DNA of 64,000 nt from Nostoc calcicola FACHB-3891 (GTDB lineage Bacteria; Cyanobacteriota; Cyanobacteriia; Cyanobacteriales; Nostocaceae), in the NCBI RefSeq assembly GCF_014697355.1, contig NZ_JACJRQ010000022.1, positions 79,460 to 143,459 on the forward strand. The letters are read 5' to 3'. Below, piece after piece: positions 26,268-35,152 of the stretch; the stretch's first letter is position 1, and each line of letters starts with the position of its first letter. The notes under the pieces were generated by a model that saw only the letters and a list, made by a program, of their open reading frames with translations, was not told where the DNA came from and did no database searches. Made by a program: the position numbers and the translations under genes.

Positions 26268-27287
26268 TTAAGCTGCTTCTTTTGAAGTTGTTTCAGGGTT
26301 TGGTAGGTATTTGAGCAAGATGCCGCGATCGCCAATGACAAATCCCTGTTCCGGTTGGAAGAAAACAATCTTGTACAAATTAGTAGCTACTTCTTCTACC
26401 TCACGGTCTTTTTGCCAGGTTTTGCCGCCGTCGGTACTTTGTAGCAAATTACCGCTACCGCCACCTATCCAAATTTCATCGGGTGTACGGTATGCCAAAT
26501 CGAGTAAACCCCAACTGGTGGATAACTCTGGAAATTCTGCTTTTTGCCACTCTTCAGGTTTAGTTGGTTCGCTAAACTGGACTTGGCCTCCTCTGCCTAG
26601 CATCCACAATTGACCACCGTCAACAAAACCCATATTTTCTACCCGCCGAGAACTATTGCGGTTATGAGGAACCCAAGCACTTTGCCCTGGTTCCCAAGTC
26701 GAGTAGAAGTTACCTTTAGCGGAAACGGCAACATATTTGCCATCAGCAGAACGTTCTAAGTTACGCACCACACCAACTGCTGATTCCACTTGAGCTTTCC
26801 AGTTTTTGCCGCCATCTGTGGTTTGATAGATGGCTCCCACATCAGTAGCCAACTCAGCTGTGTTGTCTGCTAGTGCTTTAACTGCGATCGGATTACCAGG
26901 TAGCTTTTCGCTCAGAGAAATCCGCGACCAAGAAGCGCCTTCATCAGTGGTATGGATTAAAAAGCCAGGTTCTCCGGCAATCCAGCCTTCTTTACCGATA
27001 AAACTTACTGAGTTAAAGCGATACTTTTGCTCATCTAGTTGCAGTGATATTGGTTTCCAAGTATCACCTGCGTCATTGGTTTCCAACAGGGTGGCATTGC
27101 TACCCACCAAATAGCCATGCTGAGGATTACCAGTAAAAGCAATATCCAGCAACTTCGCATCTGTTGGCACAGAAATGATTTTCCAAGGGTTGTAGCTAAC
27201 AGAGGGCACTTTGCTACAACCTATACACATCAAGACTACGAGTAACAAGGCAAATATTCGTTGCCAACTTTTCACAATTGAATGCAT
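26268..27287 (-). CDS. ycf48: Photosystem II assembly factor Ycf48 (HCF136 family)
   Basis: A 339-residue lumenal lipoprotein with a seven-bladed beta-propeller. It assists early PSII assembly by binding precursor D1 and placing chlorophyll. The N-terminal signal peptide ends in a lipobox (LLVVLMCIGCSK, Cys at about residue 24). Repeated propeller signatures are visible: TNDAGDTWKPI, TTDEGASWSRI, TTDGGKNWKA and STDGGKTWQK. Length and composition are standard. Located between rubA and psbE as in most cyanobacteria. Confidence 0.95.
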   Translation of the reverse strand: MHSIVKSWQRIFALLLVVLMCIGCSKVPSVSYNPWKIISVPTDAKLLDIAFTGNPQHGYLVGSNATLLETNDAGDTWKPISLQLDEQKYRFNSVSFIGKEGWIAGEPGFLIHTTDEGASWSRISLSEKLPGNPIAVKALADNTAELATDVGAIYQTTDGGKNWKAQVESAVGVVRNLERSADGKYVAVSAKGNFYSTWEPGQSAWVPHNRNSSRRVENMGFVDGGQLWMLGRGGQVQFSEPTKPEEWQKAEFPELSTSWGLLDLAYRTPDEIWIGGGSGNLLQSTDGGKTWQKDREVEEVATNLYKIVFFQPEQGFVIGDRGILLKYLPNPETTSKEAA

Positions 27288-27373
27288 CAGTATCTCTTAG
27301 ATTGGTTCTAAATTTGTGTAGGGGTTTTGTAAAACAGGATGTGAGAGGCTCTTGAGAATTCAGAATTCAGCAT

Positions 27374-27405
27374 TGTTGTAGAGACGCGATTAATCGCGTC
27401 TCTAC
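27374..27405. repeat. GTAGAGACGCGATTAATCGCGTCTCTAC-type hairpin
   Basis: Fully palindromic 28-base sequence at 27376-27403 made of GTAGAGACGCGATT and its complement, between rubA and ycf48. Same core as the repeats at 6650-6700, 29905-29975 and 49018-49040. Confidence 0.7.
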
Positions 27406-27418
27406 TCTCAAGCGGGTC

Positions 27419-27754
27419 TTATTGTAAGCCGTAGAGACTGAGAAAAAACAAAAAGGCAAGAGCCAGGGCACCAAAAATTAGGATATTCTTTTGGGTTGGC
27501 GTTAGGTTGTTGACACCCAAACCGTAACCGAGATTTTCTTTGAAGCCGGATGCCGCACCCACAGGCCCGATGTTGGCAAAGGCCGTTCTCTTGGCGGTAC
27601 AAACTGGACAGCGCCAATTGACGGGCAGTTCTGCAAAGGGTGTTCCTGAAGGAATGTCATGTTTGTCATCTCCCTTTTCAGGTTCGTAAACATAACCGCA
27701 GGCGCGACACTCATAGCGGTCTAACACTGAAGTCTCAACAGCTGGTTCGCTCAT
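27419..27754 (-). CDS. rubA: Membrane-anchored rubredoxin
   Basis: A 111-residue rubredoxin with a C-terminal membrane anchor. The iron-binding Cys pairs are YECRACGYVYEPEKGD (CxxC) and WRCPVCTAKRTAF (CxxC), about residues 15-60, and a transmembrane helix follows near the end (ILIFGALALAFLFFLSLYG). RubA is required for early photosystem assembly in cyanobacteria and algae. The start at ATG 27754 (MSEPAVETS) is preferred; an upstream in-frame ATG would add 27 unconserved residues. It heads the rubA-ycf48-psbEFLJ cluster. Confidence 0.93.
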   Translation of the reverse strand: MSEPAVETSVLDRYECRACGYVYEPEKGDDKHDIPSGTPFAELPVNWRCPVCTAKRTAFANIGPVGAASGFKENLGYGLGVNNLTPTQKNILIFGALALAFLFFLSLYGLQ

Positions 27755-28112
27755 GACTAAGGCCTCGCAGAGGAGAAATCTTAAATATACGTTAAAAATT
27801 ATGACATAACTGTTAGACTTTTCTATCAATACCAAAAACGAATCAAATACCTGAAGTGCATTTGTTTCGTAGATTTCAGAAAAATCAAACAGATATAATG
27901 TAAAAGAAAGTAACGCAAATCAAGGGATTGGGTACTGGGGATTAGGTATTGGGGACTGGGTATGGGACATTGGGAAGAGGTAGAGGAGTAGAGGGGCAGA
28001 CGGGAAAACTTGCTGCAACTTCTCCCCTGCTTCCCCGCTCCCCAGTCCCTAGTCCCCAATCCCCAGTACCTAATCCCAACCTAAAATACTCCATAAGCGG
28101 TAGATACTCATT

Positions 28113-28475
28113 GTGTTTGTCCTCAGCGGTTACGAGTACTTACTAGGCTTCTTTATCGTCTGTAGCCTAGTTCCTGCCTTAGCGCTCTCAGCATCCAAGC
28201 TCCTACGACCCAGTGGTTACAGCCCTGAACGGCGTACAACTTACGAATCTGGCATGGAACCCATCGGGGGAGCCTGGATTCAGTTCAATATCCGCTACTA
28301 CATGTTTGCTCTGGTCTTCGTCGTCTTTGATGTGGAGACTGTATTCTTGTATCCTTGGGCGGTAGCTTTCCACCGTCTGGGGCTATTGGCATTTATTGAA
28401 GCGCTAGTCTTTATTGCAATTCTTGTAGTCGCTTTAGTTTACGCATGGCGTAAAGGAGCTTTGGAATGGTCTTGA
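28113..28475 (+). CDS. ndhC: NAD(P)H-quinone oxidoreductase subunit 3
   Basis: A 120-residue three-span subunit of the thylakoid NDH-1 complex (respiration, cyclic electron flow, CO2 uptake). Signatures: MFVLSGYEYLLGF, then RRTTYESGMEPIGGAWIQFN in the conserved Q-chamber loop, RYYMFALVFVVFDVETVFLY and ALVYAWRKGALEWS. The start is GTG at 28113, fixed by the conserved N-terminus. Its 3' end overlaps ndhK by ten bases. First gene of ndhC-ndhK-ndhJ, divergent from rubA. Confidence 0.96.
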   Translation: MFVLSGYEYLLGFFIVCSLVPALALSASKLLRPSGYSPERRTTYESGMEPIGGAWIQFNIRYYMFALVFVVFDVETVFLYPWAVAFHRLGLLAFIEALVFIAILVVALVYAWRKGALEWS

Positions 28476-29200
28476 ATTCTAACTTAATAACCCAGGACAA
28501 AGAGCGAATCATCAACCCCATTGAGCGTCCAACAATCACTCAAGACCTTTCAGAAAATGTGATTTTGACCACGGTTGATGACCTCTACAACTGGGCGCGG
28601 CTTTCTAGTTTATGGCCGTTGCTGTTTGGTACTGCTTGCTGCTTCATTGAGTTTGCAGCTTTAATTGGCTCACGATTTGATTTTGACCGTTTTGGGCTAA
28701 TTCCTCGTTCTAGCCCCCGCCAAGCGGATTTAATCATTACGGCAGGGACAATTACCATGAAGATGGCACCCCAATTGGTACGTCTTTATGAACAAATGCC
28801 TGAGCCGAAGTATGTAATCGCAATGGGTGCTTGTACAATTACTGGGGGGATGTTCAGTGTAGATTCTCCGACGGCAGTGCGCGGAGTTGATAAACTGATT
28901 CCTGTGGATGTGTACTTGCCTGGTTGTCCTCCTCGTCCAGAAGCAATTATCGACGCGATTATTAAGCTGCGGAAGAAAATTTCCAATGATTCGATGCAAG
29001 AGCGGGGTAAGATTAAGCAAACTCACCGCTATTACAGCACGACTCATAACCTCAAGCCAGTGGAAGAAATCTTAACTGGTAAGTATATGCAGTCAGAAAC
29101 TCGCTTTACACCACCGAAAGAATTGGCAGAAGCGATCGGTATGCCAGTACCACCTGCATTGCTGACAGCAAAGAAAAAGGAGGAACAACCCCGTGGCTGA
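28466..29200 (+). CDS. ndhK: NAD(P)H-quinone oxidoreductase subunit K
   Basis: A 244-residue hydrophilic subunit that holds the terminal [4Fe-4S] cluster N2, which passes electrons to plastoquinone. The cluster ligands are visible in LFGTACCFIEF, MGACTITGGMF and VYLPGCPPRPEA. Other signatures are FGLIPRSSPRQADLIITAGT and KMAPQLVRLYEQMPEPKY. It overlaps ndhC by ten and ndhJ by eight bases, indicating translational coupling. Confidence 0.96.
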   Translation: MVLNSNLITQDKERIINPIERPTITQDLSENVILTTVDDLYNWARLSSLWPLLFGTACCFIEFAALIGSRFDFDRFGLIPRSSPRQADLIITAGTITMKMAPQLVRLYEQMPEPKYVIAMGACTITGGMFSVDSPTAVRGVDKLIPVDVYLPGCPPRPEAIIDAIIKLRKKISNDSMQERGKIKQTHRYYSTTHNLKPVEEILTGKYMQSETRFTPPKELAEAIGMPVPPALLTAKKKEEQPRG

Positions 29201-29723
29201 TGAAGAATCTAAACCAGTACCAGCAGCTAAAGAAGAGTCATTGGTACAAGCGGGTAAGGTTTCCCAGTGGTTGACTGAAAATGGTTTTGGCCATGAGTTT
29301 TTAGCACCAGACAAAAACGGGGTGGAGATAATTAAGGTGGAGCCAGATTTCTTGCTCCCCACCGCTACAGCCCTTTATGCTTATGGGTTTAATTATCTTC
29401 AGTTTCAAGGTGGTATTGACCTTGGGCCAGGACAGGAATTAGTGAGTGTGTATCACTTGCTTAAAGTGGGTGATAATAGCGATCGCCCCGAAGAAGTCCG
29501 CTTAAAAGTGTTCCTACCACGAGAAAATCCTGTAGTGCCTTCAGTGTATTGGATTTGGAAGACCGCTGATTGGCAAGAACGCGAGTCTTACGATATGTAC
29601 GGCATTATCTATGAAGGACACCCAAATCTCAAGCGAATTTTGATGCCGGAAGATTGGGTGGGTTGGCCTTTGCGGAAGGATTACATCTCGCCTGATTTCT
29701 ACGAGTTGCAAGACGCTTATTAA
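29193..29723 (+). CDS. ndhJ: NAD(P)H-quinone oxidoreductase subunit J
   Basis: A 176-residue peripheral-arm subunit (30 kDa subunit, NuoC-like) of NDH-1. Signatures: VYHLLKVGDN, VRLKVFLPRENPVVPSVYWI and the family motif ERESYDMYGIIYEGHPNLKR, then ILMPEDWVGWPLRKDY. Starts with GTG at 29193, overlapping ndhK. Followed by a hairpin with a T tract at 29754. Confidence 0.96.
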   Translation: MADEESKPVPAAKEESLVQAGKVSQWLTENGFGHEFLAPDKNGVEIIKVEPDFLLPTATALYAYGFNYLQFQGGIDLGPGQELVSVYHLLKVGDNSDRPEEVRLKVFLPRENPVVPSVYWIWKTADWQERESYDMYGIIYEGHPNLKRILMPEDWVGWPLRKDYISPDFYELQDAY

Positions 29724-29753
29724 TTAAATAGTGCTGAGTTTCAGCAGTGATTA

Positions 29754-29788
29754 ACCCCTTTCCGGTGGCGGAGAGGGGTAATATTTTT
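29754..29788 (+). terminator. Terminator of ndhCKJ
   Basis: ACCCCTTTCC and GGAGAGGGGT arms with a short loop, then ATATTTTTTT. It begins about 30 bases after the ndhJ stop. Confidence 0.7.
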
Positions 29789-29885
29789 TTAGCGAAGAAG
29801 TTACCGAGAAGGGGGAAAGGTGAAAGGGTAAAGGGTAAAGGGATAAATTTAACCTTTCCCCCTTTCCCCTTCCCCTTCTTCATCA

Positions 29886-29980
29886 GAGTTCGGTTAAGGC
29901 AAGAGACGCGATTCATCGCCATCTCTACAAGAATCAGTCCTTTGTAGAGACGGCGATTTATCGCGTCTTTGTGCTTTAGA
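29886..29980. repeat. Partial copy of the CGGTTAAG MITE family
   Basis: GTTCGGTTAAGGCAAGAGACGCGATTCATCGCC at the left and CGATTTATCGCGTCTTTG at the right match the ends and core of the 6602-6735 element. The right terminal repeat is missing. It lies directly upstream of the caspase-like remnant. Confidence 0.55.
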
Positions 29981-29989
29981 ATTTTCATC

Positions 29990-30330
29990 AAAAAGTTATT
30001 TAACAATCCCTTTATGGGAGCAGGGGATAATTTCTGGTTTTTCTTCAGTGGTCATGGGATAAGATACGCTGACCGTGATTATCTCATGCCCTGTGATGAC
30101 GATCCAGAAGATATTGAAAACACAGCAATTGCGATTAACTTTGTGACTGAACGTCTGCGTCGCTGCGGTGCTGATAACGTCGTCTTGATTCTGGATGCTT
30201 GTCGTAATAGTAGACTGACACAGCGCTTAGGTAATTGGACTGAAGTTGATGGTACAGGGCTGTGTCCTATTTGGGTTGGTGTTGGATTTAGCACAGATTT
30301 TGAGTTAAGTACGTTTTGTTTCACGTCAAA
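29990..30330 (+). pseudogene. Remnant of a caspase-like (peptidase C14/metacaspase) gene
   Basis: The frame encodes the second part of a caspase-type p20 domain: NFWFFFSGHGIRYADRDYLM contains the catalytic His (SGHG) and VVLILDACRNS the catalytic Cys. Cyanobacterial proteins of this type have about 80 residues before this point and hundreds after it. Here the N-terminal part is absent, and a MITE fragment takes its place. After DACRNS the sequence loses similarity and runs into the 3' end of recG. An ATG at 30014 could give a short product, but without the full fold it should be inactive. I read it as a decayed gene fragment. Confidence 0.6.
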
Positions 30331-32807
30331 ATCGCCCCACCCATCAACCGCTCATACCGATATTTCAACTCTTCCTTCATCAAATTCCAGCGCTCCAGAG
30401 TAACATCCATCTCGATGATTTTCTCCGCTGCTTGGCGTGCTAAAAGTAAAACTTCCTCATCTTCAAGCAAACTCGCTAAGGTAAAATCTGGCACTCCAGA
30501 TTGACGAGTTCCCAGTACTTGCCCTGGGCCGCGAAAACGCATATCCATTTCCGAGATGAAAAACCCATCCTGGGACTGTTCCAACACCTTCAGCCGTTGT
30601 TGAGCATCAGGACTCCTAGAACTACTCATCAGCAAACAGTAAGACTGAGCCGCGCCACGACCGACACGCCCCCGTAATTGGTGGAGTTGCGATAAGCCAA
30701 ATCGCTCTGCATGTTCAATGAGCATAACTGTAGCATTAGGTACATCTACACCCACCTCAACAACAGTAGTTGAAACTAAAATTTGTGTTTTGTTATCACG
30801 GAATTTAGTAATCGCTTCGTCCTTTTCGGCTGAACTCATGCGACCGTGCAGCAGCCCCACCTGAAAATCTGGAAAAACGCTTTCCTGTAACTTTTGATGC
30901 TCATCAACAGCCGATCGCAAATCCAATTTTTCTGACTCTTCCACCAACGGCAAAACTACATAAACTTGTCTTCCTTGGACAACTTCTCGACGCATCAGAT
31001 CGTAAGCATGGTTGCGTTGCTGACCTGATAGCACTGTTGTTTGAATCTTTTGCCGTCCTGGTGGTAACTCGTCAATTTGGCTAACATCTAAATCTCCGTG
31101 TATCGTCAGTGCTAAAGTTCGCGGAATCGGAGTAGCTGTCATAGTTAACACATGGGGTTGCTGGCCTTTTTGCTGTAACCGCGCTCGTTGTTCTACCCCA
31201 AAGCGATGCTGTTCATCAATCACTACTAATCCTAATTGGTGGAAATTCACCGGGTCTTGAATCAAGGCATGAGTTCCCACCAACAGCGGTAATTCACCCG
31301 TTTCTAACTGAGAATGTATTTGTCTGCGTTTAGCAGTTTTAGTAGAACCGGTCAGTAATTCCACTGGTAAATGCAGCAGGTTAAACCAACTAACTAGCTT
31401 GCGATAATGCTGTTCTGCCAAAACTTCTGTAGGAGCCATCAGTGCAGCTTGGTAGCCAGATTGAATTGCTGCAAGGATAGCCAGTACAGCAACAACTGTT
31501 TTTCCGGAACCGACATCGCCCTGTACCAAACGATTCATTGGTGCGGGTTTTTGCAAGTCGTTGAGGATATCGTTGATAACTCGTTGCTGTGCGCCAGTGA
31601 GTTTAAAAGGCAATATTTCGTAGAATTTCTCTATCAGTTGACCGCGTGGGGCGAGGATAGCGCTGGTTTGAATTGCCTTTGCTTGTTGTTGACGTTGCAG
31701 TAAACCGAGTTGCAGGTAGAAAAACTCATCAAAAACTAGGCGACGACGGGCGACTTGCAGAGTTTCGCCGTCCTTGGGAAAGTGGATATTAGCGATCGCA
31801 TCTTTCAATTCCATCAAAGCATATTTCTGTCGCAAACCACTAGGCAAAGGATCTTTCAGTTGAGCCGCAGCAGGTAAAGCCGCAATTACCGCTTGTCGCA
31901 CTGAATTCGCCACCACTCCCTCAGTCAATGCATAAATTGGCACTACACGCCCAATATTCAGCGACTCAATGGGATCTCCTGGATTTGCCAAAACCTCTAA
32001 TTCTGGATTATCCAGTGTCAAACCGTATTTACTTTCTTTCACCAACCCACACGCCGCTACAATACTACCTACCGGATAACGGCGTTTTAAACTTTCTTGC
32101 CAACCACGACTACTAAAGCGTGTACCTGCGTAAAAACGCCCAATTTTAAGTTGACCGCTGTTATCTTTTACTAGTAGTTCTAAAATTGATAATTTCTGAT
32201 TCTTGGGGCTAGTAAAGCAGTTACAACGCTTCACCGTCGCCACTATTGTTACCGTCTCACCCGCCTGTAACTCGCGGATATTCACCTGACGCGCATAATC
32301 AATGTGGTCGCGGGGATAATAAAAAAGCAAATCGCGGACGGTTTGTAAACCAAGACGCGCTAAATTATCAGCTCTTTTAAAGCCTATTTCCGGTAAATCA
32401 CTCAGTTTTTGCTCAATCTTTGGAGCAAGCCTCCGACTCACCTCAGCAACAATTGGAGATGTTGGATTTTGGTTTTTGGATTGATAAGTTCTCCTCTGCT
32501 CCCCTGCTCCCTTGCTCCCTTGCTCTCCCTCGTCTTCCTGCTGTATTTGATAAAGATACCGACGAGTCTCTGCTACCAAGTTTTGCCTTTCCTCCAGTGC
32601 TAGATGGGGATAACTAGCAAATTGCACCGCTAGTCCTTGCCAACGGCGGCGTTCACTTTGGGGTAAACCTGTGGGAAATTTGCCCAAAGTTAGGCTCAGG
32701 AATTCGCTGAAGCGGTATTCCCTGCCCATCAAGTCTGTAAAGCCACGTTCGGCTTCTATTGCCAAGGCTTTATGCAATCGTATCCAATCTGGTTTTTCAT
32801 TACTCAT
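30321..32807 (-). CDS. recG: ATP-dependent DNA helicase RecG
   Basis: An 828-residue RecG that remodels stalled replication forks and Holliday junctions. Order: N-terminal cyanobacterial extension (1-120), wedge/OB domain (about 155-300, RDLLFYYPRDHIDYARQVNI), helicase domains with Walker A QGDVGSGKT, the DEQH box VVIDEQHRFGVEQR, motif III LTMTATPIPRTLAL and motif VI LHQLRGRVGRG, then the C-terminal TRG-like region (RFRGPGQVLGTRQSG). About residues 92-115 (EDEGEQGSKGAGEQ) are encoded by the GGGAGCAAGG-type repeat also found between genes (32489-32541), an in-frame insertion in a poorly conserved linker. Longer than E. coli RecG mainly because of the N-terminal extension. Confidence 0.95.
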   Translation of the reverse strand: MSNEKPDWIRLHKALAIEAERGFTDLMGREYRFSEFLSLTLGKFPTGLPQSERRRWQGLAVQFASYPHLALEERQNLVAETRRYLYQIQQEDEGEQGSKGAGEQRRTYQSKNQNPTSPIVAEVSRRLAPKIEQKLSDLPEIGFKRADNLARLGLQTVRDLLFYYPRDHIDYARQVNIRELQAGETVTIVATVKRCNCFTSPKNQKLSILELLVKDNSGQLKIGRFYAGTRFSSRGWQESLKRRYPVGSIVAACGLVKESKYGLTLDNPELEVLANPGDPIESLNIGRVVPIYALTEGVVANSVRQAVIAALPAAAQLKDPLPSGLRQKYALMELKDAIANIHFPKDGETLQVARRRLVFDEFFYLQLGLLQRQQQAKAIQTSAILAPRGQLIEKFYEILPFKLTGAQQRVINDILNDLQKPAPMNRLVQGDVGSGKTVVAVLAILAAIQSGYQAALMAPTEVLAEQHYRKLVSWFNLLHLPVELLTGSTKTAKRRQIHSQLETGELPLLVGTHALIQDPVNFHQLGLVVIDEQHRFGVEQRARLQQKGQQPHVLTMTATPIPRTLALTIHGDLDVSQIDELPPGRQKIQTTVLSGQQRNHAYDLMRREVVQGRQVYVVLPLVEESEKLDLRSAVDEHQKLQESVFPDFQVGLLHGRMSSAEKDEAITKFRDNKTQILVSTTVVEVGVDVPNATVMLIEHAERFGLSQLHQLRGRVGRGAAQSYCLLMSSSRSPDAQQRLKVLEQSQDGFFISEMDMRFRGPGQVLGTRQSGVPDFTLASLLEDEEVLLLARQAAEKIIEMDVTLERWNLMKEELKYRYERLMGGAILT

Positions 32808-32817
32808 TGGTCAGCAG

Positions 32818-32911
32818 AGTGAGGAGTTAGGAGTTAGGAGTGAGGAGTTAGAAGTTAGGAGTGAGGATAAATAACTCATAATTCATAACTCATAACTCAT
32901 AACTCATAACT
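32818..32911. repeat. TTAGGAGTGAGGAG and CATAACT tandem repeats
   Basis: GAGGAGTTAGGAG-type units followed by ATAACTCAT units fill the gap between recG and the next gene upstream. Confidence 0.75.
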
Positions 32912-33790
32912 TTATTCAAACCAACTAGCACGCCATGCAGCTTCGGCTTCAGCAACTGCTCTTTCTCGAAGTTTCTTTTGATACTCTCGTTCTAGCTTGT
33001 TTAGCTGAACTAAGATACCGCGGATTTGCCTACGCTCAGATGAGAGTGCAGGATCGGCAAATTCAATTTCCCCTAGTCGCAAATTAATAGCCATAATCTG
33101 CGTCAGACTAGAATCTTCTGACTGCTGCTCATTTTCAATTTCAATTACTAAGTTTAATAAATTGGGTGGCCCTGGCATTATCTCGGCAGATGCTTCTGAT
33201 GCAGCCGCAGCCGCAGCCGCTAAAATCGGTTCTGGTAATTTTTTGGGCAATATCCCGGCTTTTTGTAATAAAAGATTAGCATCATGGGAAACTTTTTTCA
33301 GTATCTCTTGGGTAACCTCCTCTAAGTTCTGTTGCCATTTTCCCAGTTCTATAGGACTAGAGGTGTCTGGAGATAAGGAGGATGAGGGGGATGAGGGGGA
33401 TGAGGGGGATAAAGAAGTATTTTCTTCCTCATCTGGTGCTAATTCTTCATCTTCCCCTACTCCCTCATCTCCCTCATCTCCCTCATCTCCCCCTACTCCC
33501 TCATCTCCCTCATTTTTAATATAAGTAACCAACTGCTCAGCTGCCACTTGGCCTAACTTGCGGACAGCTTGTTGCAATTGTTGGCGCTGATTCAATGACA
33601 AATGCAGGAAGCTTTCAGGATACCCTTGAGTACAAAGGTGGTAAGTAGCTAGAATCAACTGTTTTTGTACAGCTAGTCCCAAGGTGGCTAGATAACTAGC
33701 ATAAGCGGTTTGTAATTCTAGTGCGATCGCTCCAATCGCTTCTTTGAGTGCTGCAATATCCCGCTCAATTCGCTCGATTGCTCTTGCCAT
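32912..33790 (-). CDS. Cyanobacterial hypothetical protein with repeat-derived acidic linker
   Basis: A 292-residue protein. The N-terminal half is helical (ERIERDIAALKEAIGAIALE, NQRQQLQQAVRKLGQVAAEQ). The C-terminal half has coiled and helical stretches (INLRLGEIEFADPALSSERR, VQLNKLEREYQKKLRER). Between them lies an 50-residue acidic/Ser-Pro linker (GDEGVGGDEGDEGDEGVGED and SLSPSSPSSPSSSLSP) encoded at 33364-33520 by the same CTCATCTCC repeat that fills intergenic gaps, read first in one orientation and then in the other. No membrane segment or signal. Conserved in cyanobacteria to my knowledge; function unknown. Upstream of recG on the same strand. Confidence 0.72.
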   Translation of the reverse strand: MARAIERIERDIAALKEAIGAIALELQTAYASYLATLGLAVQKQLILATYHLCTQGYPESFLHLSLNQRQQLQQAVRKLGQVAAEQLVTYIKNEGDEGVGGDEGDEGDEGVGEDEELAPDEEENTSLSPSSPSSPSSSLSPDTSSPIELGKWQQNLEEVTQEILKKVSHDANLLLQKAGILPKKLPEPILAAAAAAASEASAEIMPGPPNLLNLVIEIENEQQSEDSSLTQIMAINLRLGEIEFADPALSSERRQIRGILVQLNKLEREYQKKLRERAVAEAEAAWRASWFE

Positions 33791-33854
33791 AACTTCTCGC
33801 TCTTACCCATATCAACCATTAATAGTACAAATATACTTATTTATTTGAAGATAT

Positions 33855-33961
33855 TATAGCGGTTCCCATTCAGATGCAGTACAACATCGTATCGCAAGGT
33901 GTAGGGGCACGGCACTGCCGTGCCCTTACAGGTGTACCTCATTCAAATGAAAATCGCTATA
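33855..33961. mobile_element. TATAGCG-family palindromic element, copy 2
   Basis: Begins TATAGCGGTTCCCATTCAGA and ends TTCAAATGAAAATCGCTATA. The GC palindrome GTAGGGGCACGGCACTGCCG is central. It matches copy 1 (24990-25097) internally, but the right end resembles copy 3 (7862-7936), so the family has variant ends. Confidence 0.65.
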
Positions 33962-34023
33962 ACTTTCCTAAGCATTTTAAATTTTGAATTATATGCGAAA
34001 TTTAGCTGCTCTATTAATAAAAT

Positions 34024-34050
34024 ACAGGTCAGGCTATTGGCTTGACCTGT
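34024..34050 (-). terminator. Terminator downstream of tsf
   Basis: Arms ACAGGTCAGGC and GCTTGACCTGT form an 11-bp stem (one G-T pair) with a five-base loop. On the minus strand it is followed by ATTTTATTAAT. It ends the rpsB-tsf transcription unit. Confidence 0.65.
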
Positions 34051-34059
34051 CCTTAAAGA

Positions 34060-34200
34060 AGTTAGGAGTTATGAATTGAGAAGTTAGGAGTTATCAATTA
34101 TGAGTTATGAATTATCAAGCCAACTCCTAACTCCTAACTCTTAACTCCTAACTCCTAACTCTTAACTCCAAACTCCAAACTCCAAACTCCTAACTCCTAA
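34060..34200. repeat. CTAACTC/CCAAACT tandem repeat block
   Basis: AGTTAGGAGTTATGAATT units followed by more than ten CTAACTC/CTTAACTC/CCAAACT units fill the gap downstream of tsf. Confidence 0.8.
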
Positions 34201-34207
34201 CTAAATC

Positions 34208-35152
34208 TTACTTGCCGCCCATTTGTGCAGCGACTTCCTCAGCAAAGTTACTTTCTTGCTTTTCAATGCCTTCGCCCAGTACATAGCGGACAAAGCGATT
34301 TACTTGGATGTCTTCGCCTACTTGCCCCTTGACTTGCTTCAACAATTCTTCTACAGAAATACTTTGATCGCGGATGTAAGGCTGATCTAGCAAAGTCAAT
34401 TCTTTGAGGCGTTTGTCAATCCGTCCCTGAACAATCTTTTCTTTGATGTTATCTGGCTTGTTGGCCAAATCATCCTTGCCCATTTCAATGTCTTTTTCTT
34501 TTTGAGCGATCGCGGTAGGAATTTGGTCTACACTTACATACTCGACATTGGGACATGCCGCAACTTGCATTGCAGCGTTCCGTGCCAAGGATTGGAACTC
34601 TTCCTTACCAGCAGCTGAGTCGGTTTGAGAACCCAACTCTACCAATACACCAACTCGACCGCCAGTGTGAATGTAGCTATCTACTACACCTTGCTTGTCT
34701 TCTGCTAGTGCAAATTTGATAAAGCGACGTAGTTGGATGTTTTCACCAAGTGTGGCAATAGTTTGCTTGATAAATTCATCTACAGTGACGCTTTCATTCT
34801 CAATATATGGTTGAGCTAACAAGGACTCAACACTGTCAGCAGTTGTTGCTTGCTTTGCTAGGTTCTTAACCAAAGCTTTAAAAGCTTCGTTACGAGCAAC
34901 AAAATCGGTTTGGCAGTTCACTTCTATGAGTACACCCACTCGACTACCAGGTTCAATGTAGGTGTCTACTAGACCTTCTGCTGCAATGCGATCGCTTTTT
35001 TTACCCGCCGAAGTGATGCCCTTTTTCCGTAGCCAGTCTGCGGCTTCTTCTATGTTGCCATCAGTTTCTTTCAGCGCCTTTTTGCAGTCCATCATGCCGG
35101 CACCAGTTTTTTGGCGTAGCTCTTGGACGAGTTTTGCAGATATTTCCGCCAT
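34208..35152 (-). CDS. tsf: Elongation factor Ts
   Basis: A 314-residue guanine-nucleotide exchange factor for EF-Tu. The N-terminal UBA-like module has the family signature VQELRQKTGAGMMDCKKALK and a WLRKKGI segment. The core shows the TDF motif (VNCQTDFVARNEAFK) and GGRVGVLVELGSQTDSAAG, then the C-terminal dimer region (GQVGEDIQVNRFVRYVLGEG). It is longer than E. coli EF-Ts by part duplication of the core, usual for cyanobacteria. Downstream of rpsB on the same strand, separated by a repeat-rich gap of 419 bases. Confidence 0.96.
   Translation of the reverse strand: MAEISAKLVQELRQKTGAGMMDCKKALKETDGNIEEAADWLRKKGITSAGKKSDRIAAEGLVDTYIEPGSRVGVLIEVNCQTDFVARNEAFKALVKNLAKQATTADSVESLLAQPYIENESVTVDEFIKQTIATLGENIQLRRFIKFALAEDKQGVVDSYIHTGGRVGVLVELGSQTDSAAGKEEFQSLARNAAMQVAACPNVEYVSVDQIPTAIAQKEKDIEMGKDDLANKPDNIKEKIVQGRIDKRLKELTLLDQPYIRDQSISVEELLKQVKGQVGEDIQVNRFVRYVLGEGIEKQESNFAEEVAAQMGGK

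Noticed and set aside
29747..29947. Small plus-strand frame after ndhJ
   Set aside because: It covers the terminator and repeat DNA and has low-complexity sequence.
33162..33524. Forward frame opposite the hypothetical gene at 32912
   Set aside because: It consists mostly of the translated repeat (SPSSPSSP) in the antisense direction, and the minus-strand protein has conserved ends.
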